From positions 186,001-250,000 of the forward strand of contig NZ_JACOPQ010000001.1 of assembly GCF_014287675.1 (NCBI RefSeq): a stretch of 64,000 nt of DNA, written 5' to 3'. The notes beneath the pieces are model-generated. The model was not told the DNA's origin and searched no databases. It saw nothing but the letters and a program-made list of their open reading frames with translations. This document shows, piece by piece, positions 57,619 through 64,000 of the stretch. How positions within the stretch are numbered: the stretch's first letter is position 1; every line of letters begins with the position of its first letter. Source of the DNA: Lawsonibacter faecis. Its GTDB lineage: Bacteria; Bacillota; Clostridia; Oscillospirales; Oscillospiraceae. Position numbers and translations under genes: made by a program.

Positions 57619-59490
57619 ATGAAGAAACGACTTCTTTCGGCCCTGGTCTGCGCAGCCCTGGTATTCGGCCTGGCCGCGGCAGGCTTCGCCGCCGAGGCAA
57701 ACCCCACCGTGGAGGAGGCCGCCCAGGTCCTCTCCGCCCTGGACATCATGACCGGGGACGAGAACGGCGATCTCCATCTCGGCAAGACCGTCACCCGGGC
57801 CGAGTTTACCAAGCTCACCGTCGCCGCCTCCGCCTGGGCCGACAGTGTGGGGCCCGCCGCCAGCGTCTCCCCCTACCCCGACGTGCCCAAGAGCAGCTGG
57901 GCCGCGCCCTATGTCCAGGTGGCCAAGGAGAAGGGTATGGTGATGGGCAGCCTCTCCGGCTACTTTGAGCCCGACCGCAATATTACCCTCGTGGAGGGCG
58001 TCACCATGGTTCTGCGCCTCCTCGGATATCAGGACAGCGACTTCTCCGGCGTCTGGGGCAGCGGCCAGATGGCCATGTACCAGTCCCTGAAGCTGGACAA
58101 AAACATCTCCGCCGGACGGGACGACGCCATGACGCGCCAGGACGCGCTCTGGCTCTTCTATCACCTCCTCACCGCGAAGAACAAGAGCGGCCAGGTCTAT
58201 TTGGCCACCCTGGGGCATACCCTCACCGCCGCCGGCGAGATTGACCGCGTGGCCCTTGTCAATTCCGTCATGGAGGGTCCCCTGGTGGCCGAGGGAAACT
58301 GGCAGGCCTCACTCCCCTTTGCCGCCTCCACCGCCAAGGTGTACCGCAACGGCAAGGCCGGGTCGCTTGCCGATGTGCAGAGCCTGGACGTGGTTTACTA
58401 CTCCAAGCCCATGCGCAGCCTCTGGGCCTGGTCCAATAAGGTCACCGGCTCCATTCAGAAGATTTCCCCCTCCGCCTCCTCCCCCACCAGCGTGACGGTG
58501 GGCGGGCAGACCTATACCCTGGAGACCTCATCCGCCGCTTACGCCCTCTCCGATCTGGGCGCCTTCCAGACCGGGGACACCGTGACCCTCCTTCTGGGCC
58601 GCAGCGGCGGCGTGGCCGCGGTGCGCACGCCCGGCGAGAGCGCCGGCGTGACCTACGGCGTGGTCACCGGCACAGGCAACGCCTCCTACCAGGATAAGGA
58701 CGGCAAGAGCTACACCGCCTCCACCGTCTACGTCACCGCCACCGACGGCAACCCCTACTCCTACCAGTGGGAGGACAAGAACAGGAAGTTTGAGGCCGGG
58801 GACATGGTCCAGATTACCGCTGGGGACGACGGCTTCCAGCTCAAGAAGCTCTCCGCCACCAGCCTGACCGGCAGGGTGAACGCCGGCGGCACCGCCCTGG
58901 GCGGCTATGACTTCGCCTCCGACGTGGAAATTCTGGACACCTGCGGCGACGGCGCCGCGCTGCGGGTTTACCCCAGCCGCCTGGCCGGGGTCAGCTTCAA
59001 GGATAAGATGGTCCGCTACTACGTGCTCAATGAGAACGGCGAAATCAGCCGCATGATCCTCAGCGACGTGACTGGGGACATCCACCAGTACGGCGTCCTC
59101 ACCGACGTGACCGAGAGCGCCCTGGGCATGACGCTCCTGTCCAGCTATGTCTACGATGTGGCCGGCGTACCCGGCGCCTATACCAGCAAGACCAGCATCT
59201 GGAACCTGGAGAAGGGGCCCTGCCAAATCAAAATGGACGGCAAGGAGATCGGGCGCATCTACAACCTGACCGGCGCGGAGCTCACCGCAGTCGACGGCAA
59301 TACCGCCGTGGCCGGCGCCCGGCAGTATACCCTGTCCGACAGCGTGGCCGTCTATGAGCTGCGGAACAAGAAGTATTACCTCACCGACCTCTCCCGGGTG
59401 ACCGGCGGCGGCTACGACCTCACCGGCTGGTACGACAAGGCCGCGTCCGAGGGCGGCCGCATCCGCGTCATCATCGCGGAGGCGGAATAG
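57619..59490 (+). CDS. SLH-domain surface protein
   Basis: 623 residues from the ATG at 57619 (AAAGGAGCATCCAACT upstream). Signal peptide (1-24, ending GFAAE), then two to three S-layer homology repeats (about 28-200: VTRAEFTKL, SSWAAPYVQVAKEKGMV, FEPDRNITLVEGVTMVLRLLGY) for binding to wall polymer, then about 400 residues of unrecognised beta-rich sequence. It follows the efflux operon by 150 bp with no terminator seen, and may be co-transcribed. Confidence 0.88.
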   Translation: MKKRLLSALVCAALVFGLAAAGFAAEANPTVEEAAQVLSALDIMTGDENGDLHLGKTVTRAEFTKLTVAASAWADSVGPAASVSPYPDVPKSSWAAPYVQVAKEKGMVMGSLSGYFEPDRNITLVEGVTMVLRLLGYQDSDFSGVWGSGQMAMYQSLKLDKNISAGRDDAMTRQDALWLFYHLLTAKNKSGQVYLATLGHTLTAAGEIDRVALVNSVMEGPLVAEGNWQASLPFAASTAKVYRNGKAGSLADVQSLDVVYYSKPMRSLWAWSNKVTGSIQKISPSASSPTSVTVGGQTYTLETSSAAYALSDLGAFQTGDTVTLLLGRSGGVAAVRTPGESAGVTYGVVTGTGNASYQDKDGKSYTASTVYVTATDGNPYSYQWEDKNRKFEAGDMVQITAGDDGFQLKKLSATSLTGRVNAGGTALGGYDFASDVEILDTCGDGAALRVYPSRLAGVSFKDKMVRYYVLNENGEISRMILSDVTGDIHQYGVLTDVTESALGMTLLSSYVYDVAGVPGAYTSKTSIWNLEKGPCQIKMDGKEIGRIYNLTGAELTAVDGNTAVAGARQYTLSDSVAVYELRNKKYYLTDLSRVTGGGYDLTGWYDKAASEGGRIRVIIAEAE

Positions 59491-59500
59491 AGATTCCTCA

Positions 59501-59525
59501 GCGGGGCGGCCAATGGCCGCCCCGC
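59501..59525 (+). terminator. Terminator hairpin after the SLH gene
   Basis: GCGGGGCGGCC/GGCCGCCCCGC, 11 bp past the stop, followed by TTCC. Confidence 0.75.
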
Positions 59526-59794
59526 TTCCGTATGGTCGGCGCGCTGCTGCGGCGGCGTGGGGAGATTGCTCAGAGCAGGCGAAGCCCACCGCCGCGGGCC
59601 CCGGGGGCCGGGCCGCCTACAGGGCGCCTGCGCGGCGCCCGGGCCTTGTCAAGAGGTCTGGCGGCGGCATCCGGCCGGGGGAGCTGGTCCCCGCCGGGCC
59701 TCCATTACCTCTCCCGCTTCCCTCCTCCGATTGACAACCCATGCCTCAGCGCATACAATAAAGCCATTAGACCATTGGAAATGGGGATGGAGAC
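59526..59794. other. GC-rich intergenic gap with promoter
   Basis: 270 bp. 59530-59700 is GC-rich with no coding support. The promoter TTGACA (59731-59736), 17 bp, TACAAT (59754-59759) drives the DUF815 gene. Confidence 0.7.
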
Positions 59795-60994
59795 ATGACA
59801 TTGGAAGCGCTGCGGTGCGCCCTGCTGGGCGTGTCCGCATATCGGAATATCCTGGAAGAACCCCTTATGGCCGAGGTGACCGGACTGCTGGAGGCCATGG
59901 TCCGCCAGCGCGGGACCGAGGCGGTGGAGCGGTACGCGAAAATCTTCTACCGTCTGCGGCAGGAGGGCTATCCGGGCCTGGGCGACTGGCTCCACGACCG
60001 TCTCAGGTACGAGGAGGCCCCCTACCCCCTGGCACTGGAGCAGGGCGGGGCGGACCCGGCGCTGGAGACCGCCGCCCGCCGGGACATCGAGACCTTCTAC
60101 CTCCTCTCCGAGCTGGACTGCGACAAACTCATTGACAAGCTGAAATCCCTCCTGCCCCCCGACTTCGCCCCCGTGCTGGCCAACCTCCCCCGCTGGCGGG
60201 CCGGGGCCCCCTTCACCTTCGAGAGCCTCTCCGCCTTCTACCGCGAGCGCGGCTGCGGGCTCTTCGCCCGCTACCGGGCCTTCTTCTGGGAGAACGGCTC
60301 CCTCCGGGGCGTGGCCGACCCGGACTGCACCGCGGGCGACGAGCTCATCGGCTACGAGCGTCAGCGCAGCCAGGTGGAGGCCAACACCCGCGCCCTGCTG
60401 GAGGGCAATCTGGTCAATAACGTGCTGCTCTACGGCGAATCGGGCAGCGGCAAGTCGGTGACGGTGAAGTCCCTGCTGAAGGTCCCCGGCTTCGACGACC
60501 TGCGCCTCATTGAGGTGCAGAAGGAGGCCCTGGGGGACTTGACCGACCTCATCCGCCTGCTGGCGGGCCGGCGGCACAAGTTCATCCTCTTCATCGACGA
60601 TTTGGCCTTCGACCAGGATGACCGGACCTACGGCGTACTCAAAACCATCCTGGAGGGCGGCCTGGAACGCCGCCCGGCCAACGTGGCGGTATACGCCACC
60701 TCCAACCGCCGGCATCTGGTGCGCCAGACCTTCTCCGCCCGGGCCGGGGACGAGGTGGACCGTGAGGAGACCATCGCGGAGAAGACCTCCCTCTCCGACC
60801 GCTTCGGCCTGCGCATCCCCTACCTCTCCCTGGACAAGGCGGGCTTCCTGGACATGGTGGAACAGATGGCCGCGCAGTACGGCATTGACATGGCCGCCGA
60901 GGAGCTGCGCGCCAAAGCCGTTGCCTTCGAGGCGCGGCACCCGGGAAGAACTCCCCGGGTGGCTCGGCAGTTCATTGCAAGTCTGAGCATGTAG
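59795..60994 (+). CDS. DUF815 AAA-type ATPase
   Basis: 399 residues. Residues 1-180 are a helical domain; the ATPase part has Walker A GESGSGKS (214-221), a Walker B FILFIDDLAF and an arginine-rich sensor region (VARQFI). Matches DUF815, a widespread bacterial ATPase family of unknown role. The next gene begins 10 bp further, so they form an operon. Confidence 0.92.
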   Translation: MTLEALRCALLGVSAYRNILEEPLMAEVTGLLEAMVRQRGTEAVERYAKIFYRLRQEGYPGLGDWLHDRLRYEEAPYPLALEQGGADPALETAARRDIETFYLLSELDCDKLIDKLKSLLPPDFAPVLANLPRWRAGAPFTFESLSAFYRERGCGLFARYRAFFWENGSLRGVADPDCTAGDELIGYERQRSQVEANTRALLEGNLVNNVLLYGESGSGKSVTVKSLLKVPGFDDLRLIEVQKEALGDLTDLIRLLAGRRHKFILFIDDLAFDQDDRTYGVLKTILEGGLERRPANVAVYATSNRRHLVRQTFSARAGDEVDREETIAEKTSLSDRFGLRIPYLSLDKAGFLDMVEQMAAQYGIDMAAEELRAKAVAFEARHPGRTPRVARQFIASLSM

Positions 60995-61004
60995 GCGGCA
61001 GGAT

Positions 61005-61610
61005 ATGGACGCACAGGTATTTTGGGATGTCATCGGCCGCTACAATCAGCAGACGCTGGCGATACAAATTGTTCTGCTCGTGTTTGTGTTGTCAGCGGTA
61101 TCGATATCCTTCGCCGGAAAAGTCCAATGGCTGGCAAAGCTCGCCTTGGGCGTCGCGAACCTATTTATCGGTATCGTGTTCTTCGGAATCTACGGCACGG
61201 AGCCGATCCAGATGTTTTTTGCGCTGCCCCTCTATCTCGTCTGCGGCGGTCTCTTTTTATATGAGAGCCTGCGCAGCAGGGAGGATGCGCTGGGGCGTCC
61301 GGACGGATGGCAGGCCGCATTGCTGGTGCTCTACGCACTGTATCCCGCCGTCTCCATTCTGCTGGGGAACCGCTTCCCCCGGATGGTGACCCATATCATG
61401 CCCTGCCCGGTGGTCTCCCTCAGCATCGCCGTATACGCAGGATATCAAAAGAAAAATCTCGTGCTGCTGGCCCTTCTGACCATGTGGGGTCTGACCGGCG
61501 TCAAATCGCTCATTTTCAGCGCCTATGAGGACATCATCCTGTTGATCTGCGGCATATACGGAGTCGTCCTGACGGCAAAAGAGCTCAAAAAGCGCAAAGG
61601 GCGCGCTTAA
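61005..61610 (+). CDS. Polytopic membrane protein, probable DUF6064 family
   Basis: 201 residues with six or so membrane segments. The start MDAQVFWDVIGRYNQQT followed by LVFVLSAVSISF and the later YPAVSILLGNRFPRMVTHIMPCPV fit my memory of DUF6064. Function unknown. Composition is a little more AT-rich than the DUF815 gene that precedes it. Confidence 0.72.
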   Translation: MDAQVFWDVIGRYNQQTLAIQIVLLVFVLSAVSISFAGKVQWLAKLALGVANLFIGIVFFGIYGTEPIQMFFALPLYLVCGGLFLYESLRSREDALGRPDGWQAALLVLYALYPAVSILLGNRFPRMVTHIMPCPVVSLSIAVYAGYQKKNLVLLALLTMWGLTGVKSLIFSAYEDIILLICGIYGVVLTAKELKKRKGRA

Positions 61611-61710
61611 CAGGCTGTATCGTGTCATTTCTTTGTAAACCCCTTGTAACCCAATTTCGGACCGCATTTGGTAAACTTGGATTGAACTTGGCTTGAAAAG
61701 GGGTGCTTTT

Positions 61711-62823
61711 ATGATAAAGCCGATGCTCCCGGCCGCCTGCGGACTGCTCTGCCTGCTGGCCTTGTCAGCCTGCGCGACTGAGGCGGCCTCGCCCGCCCCC
61801 TCGCCCGCCTCCAGCGCCGTGCAGGCCCCGTCCCCCGTCCGCACCCCCGGCGCAGCGCTCTCCCCAGAAGTCTCCCCCATCCTCGCCCCCGCGCCCCTGA
61901 CCGAGGAGGACCTGGCGGACCTCTACGCCGCCGACGGGTACGAGGTGGTAAACGTCACGCCCTACCGGGGGGACTATGTGGTGGAGTACCGCTATGACCC
62001 CAATTGCGGCAGCTATGGCGGCGGGCATATGGTAGACTGGGTGTTCCACGAGACCGGCCGGCGGGTGCTGCTGGAAAACGTGGACGAGAGGGCGGGCGTT
62101 TGTACCTACGAGGTGGTTGGCCCCGGCACGGTCCGCTTCCGCACTGAATTCTACCGTATTGACGCGCTCTATAAGACCATTCCCCGGAGTTGGGAGGTCT
62201 CTGTTCTGGTGGATGAAAGCGGGGCCCTCCCCAACGACTATATTCCCGTGGAGGTCGAGTGGCGGGACCTCTCCCCTGTCTGGCTGGACCCCCGCGAGCC
62301 CTTTTATACCGGCATCTGGGACACGGAGCACGGCGGGCCCTATGAGCTTGAACGAATGGGCGCAGGGCGGTATGAGCAGCTCTATGACGCCCGCATCGAC
62401 GCCGACGGGCTCTCCTTCACCTTCATCCCCAACGCCGACAGTATGGAGCGGTATATCTCCTTTTCCCCCGTCGCCACCTCGGCGCCTGACTGGGAGACCG
62501 ACTTCGACCGGTCTTCGGGAATTTTTACCTTCCGTATGCGCCGAGTAAGCCTGTCCTGCGGTTCGCTGCCCGAGGAGGAGCTGCGGAATTTCGGCACGGA
62601 TCAGTTCATCGCGCTCTATCCCTATTCCTTCCCGGCGGGCAGTCTGGGCCGCGACAGCCACTTTCTCACCGATGTACAGCTCGCCCAGGACGGCGAGGAC
62701 ACGGTGGTCACCGCCCGGCTTACCGACAACGCAGGGAGCTTCACCGTGGAGACGGGCAACCTTGGCCAGGACAACATCCCAAAGCTTCGTGTCGTTTTTC
62801 AGGAGCCGGAACCCGGGGCTTAA
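61711..62823 (+). CDS. Lipoprotein, unrecognised
   Basis: 370 residues from the ATG at 61711 (AAAAGGGGTG upstream; the TTG at 61693 has none). Signal peptide with lipobox LSAC (Cys about residue 20), a Pro/Ser/Ala linker (about 25-60), then a beta-rich domain with many aromatic residues (VVEYRYDPNCGSYGGGHMVDWVF and others). No known family. Likely anchored outside the cell. No partner gene. Confidence 0.75.
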   Translation: MIKPMLPAACGLLCLLALSACATEAASPAPSPASSAVQAPSPVRTPGAALSPEVSPILAPAPLTEEDLADLYAADGYEVVNVTPYRGDYVVEYRYDPNCGSYGGGHMVDWVFHETGRRVLLENVDERAGVCTYEVVGPGTVRFRTEFYRIDALYKTIPRSWEVSVLVDESGALPNDYIPVEVEWRDLSPVWLDPREPFYTGIWDTEHGGPYELERMGAGRYEQLYDARIDADGLSFTFIPNADSMERYISFSPVATSAPDWETDFDRSSGIFTFRMRRVSLSCGSLPEEELRNFGTDQFIALYPYSFPAGSLGRDSHFLTDVQLAQDGEDTVVTARLTDNAGSFTVETGNLGQDNIPKLRVVFQEPEPGA

Positions 62824-62880
62824 GACTGGTACCAGTGCAAATAAAGGCGATTTCAATTTGTAAATTTTCTTTGAACCCTC

Positions 62881-62909
62881 TTGATATTTATGATAGAAAG
62901 CATTATGAT
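62881..62909 (+). promoter_or_regulatory. htpG promoter
   Basis: TTGATA (62881-62886), 17 bp, TATGAT (62904-62909), overlapping the CIRCE arm. Confidence 0.82.
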
Positions 62910-62946
62910 AGCGTTAGCACTCAAATGTTTCGAGTGCTAACGCTAT
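62908..62946. promoter_or_regulatory. CIRCE operator (HrcA site)
   Basis: TTAGCACTC (62914-62922), 9-base spacer, GAGTGCTAA (62932-62940): exact CIRCE consensus, with arms extending to 15 perfect base pairs (62908-62922/62932-62946). It covers the transcription start of htpG, so HrcA should repress the gene until heat or protein stress. Confidence 0.96.
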
Positions 62947-62983
62947 GTTTTTAAGAATTTTAATATATACGGAGGCGCACGCA

Positions 62984-64000
62984 ATGGCGAAGAAACAATT
63001 CAAGGCGGAATCCAAGCGGCTGTTGGACCTGATGATCAACTCCATCTACACCCACAAGGAGATTTTTCTCCGGGAGCTCATCTCCAACGCCAGCGACGCG
63101 GTGGACAAGCTGGCCTATAAGGCCCTCACCGACGACCAGGTGGGCCTGAACCGGGACGACTTCCAAATCACCCTCACCCCGGACCAGCTTGGGCGCACCC
63201 TCACCATCTCCGACAACGGCATCGGCATGACCCGCGACGAGCTGGAACAGAACCTGGGCACCATCGCCCGCAGCGGCTCCCTCCAGTTCAAGCAGGACAT
63301 GGACGCTGAGAAGAAGGCCGATGTGGACATCATCGGCCAGTTCGGCGTGGGCTTCTACTCCGCCTTCATGGTGGCGGACAAGGTCACCGTCACCTCCCGG
63401 GCCTACGGGTCCGACGAGGCCTGGTGCTGGGAGTCCACCGGCGTGGACGGGTATACCCTCTCCCCTGCTGAGAAGGAGGCCCCCGGTACCGATATCGTTC
63501 TCCACATTAAGGCCGACACGGAGGACGACAAGTACGGCGAGTACCTGGAGCAGTACCGCCTGGACGACCTCATTAAAAAGTATTCCGACTACATCCACTA
63601 CCCCATCCGGATGCTGATGCACAAGTCCCGCCAGAAGGAGCGTCCCGAGGACGCCGACGAGGACTACAAGAGCGAGTGGGAGGATTACGACGAGTGGGAG
63701 ACCCTCAACTCCATGGTGCCCCTCTGGCAGCGGCCCAAGAGCGAGGTGACGGAGGAGGAGTACAACGCCTTCTATAAGGAGCACTACGGCGACTGGGAGG
63801 ACCCCCTCTCCGTCATCCACGTCCGGGCCGAGGGCCAGGTGGAGTATAAGGCCATGCTCTACATCCCCACCCGCGCCCCTTACGACTTCTACAGCCGGGA
63901 CTTTGAGAAGGGCCTTCAGCTCTACTCCTCCGGGGTGCTGATTATGGACAAGTGCGCCGACCTCCTCCCCGACCACTTCCGCTTTGTCCGCGGCGTGGTG
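62984..64000 (+). CDS. htpG: HtpG (Hsp90) chaperone, C-terminus beyond the window
   Basis: 339 codons visible, open to the right edge; ATG at 62984 behind GGAGGCGCACGCA. The N-terminal ATPase domain has ELISNASDAVDKL, DNGIGM and FGQFGVGFYSAFMV-type motifs (here GQFGVGFYSAFMV); the middle domain begins about residue 215. A cytoplasmic, ATP-driven protein-folding chaperone. Under CIRCE control. Confidence 0.97.
   Translation, partial: MAKKQFKAESKRLLDLMINSIYTHKEIFLRELISNASDAVDKLAYKALTDDQVGLNRDDFQITLTPDQLGRTLTISDNGIGMTRDELEQNLGTIARSGSLQFKQDMDAEKKADVDIIGQFGVGFYSAFMVADKVTVTSRAYGSDEAWCWESTGVDGYTLSPAEKEAPGTDIVLHIKADTEDDKYGEYLEQYRLDDLIKKYSDYIHYPIRMLMHKSRQKERPEDADEDYKSEWEDYDEWETLNSMVPLWQRPKSEVTEEEYNAFYKEHYGDWEDPLSVIHVRAEGQVEYKAMLYIPTRAPYDFYSRDFEKGLQLYSSGVLIMDKCADLLPDHFRFVRGVV

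Noticed and set aside
1..64000. tRNA, rRNA and CRISPR arrays
   Set aside because: I looked for cloverleaf-like stretches, rRNA motifs and regular short direct repeats with spacers and found none. The dispersed repeat is too long and scattered to be a CRISPR array.

Overview
The window reads as chromosome of a GC-rich, spore-forming, anaerobic Clostridia member, most likely of the Oscillospiraceae. Supporting signs are a spoVT gene behind a sigma-G-like promoter, a complete Rnf ion-pumping complex, a T-box leader, a CIRCE element, strong TTGACA/TATAAT-type promoters, frequent TTG/GTG starts with good Shine-Dalgarno sites, and small clostridial families (DUF1540, DUF975, probable DUF6514). No rRNA, tRNA, CRISPR array or intact transposase or integrase was seen.

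Layout. 0-7 kb: a cut lipoprotein, a two-component system, a sodium-coupled transporter and an MBOAT/SGNH O-acylation pair. 7-9.1 kb: an accessory stretch with a dispersed repeat, an AT-rich YjbR gene and about 0.9 kb of probable mobile-element remnant. 9.1-14.3 kb: small proteins, a Crp/Fnr regulator divergent from a ferredoxin-like protein, and a lipid-anchored sensor diguanylate cyclase. 14.4-20.4 kb: a GntR regulator divergent from hypB, a large Fe-S/flavin oxidoreductase, hypA and a polytopic membrane protein, a nickel-chaperone module with no hydrogenase in sight. 20.5-33.9 kb: a LacI regulator with a GH3 glycosidase (promoter and twin operators visible), YhhN, DegV, a second diguanylate cyclase, an aspartate carbamoyltransferase with a PyrI-like zinc tail, an ECF-type sigma factor with a triple-DUF4367 partner, and small proteins. 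33.9-39.1 kb: rnfCDGEAB. 39.4-48.9 kb: branched-chain amino-acid synthesis, with ilvBN behind a T-box, ilvC, and ilvD divergent from a FadR-type regulator. Between ilvC and ilvD lies a NifU-like/GGGtGRT gene pair preceded by a clear fluoride riboswitch. 49-64 kb: DUF975 protein, LytTR-DUF3021 pair, spoVT, an M23 peptidase, a TetR-controlled MacAB-like efflux operon followed by an SLH protein, a DUF815 ATPase, a lipoprotein and htpG under CIRCE control.

The observations most worth following are: the fluoride riboswitch on Fe-S scaffold-like genes; the hydrogenase-less hypB-oxidoreductase-hypA-membrane protein cluster; a roughly 200-bp structured repeat present five times, with TIR-like ends in the best copy; a threefold repeat of the ilvN 3' end that looks like a recombination scar; a likely frameshift at the start of the sigma factor gene; and pyrB carrying only the zinc part of PyrI.
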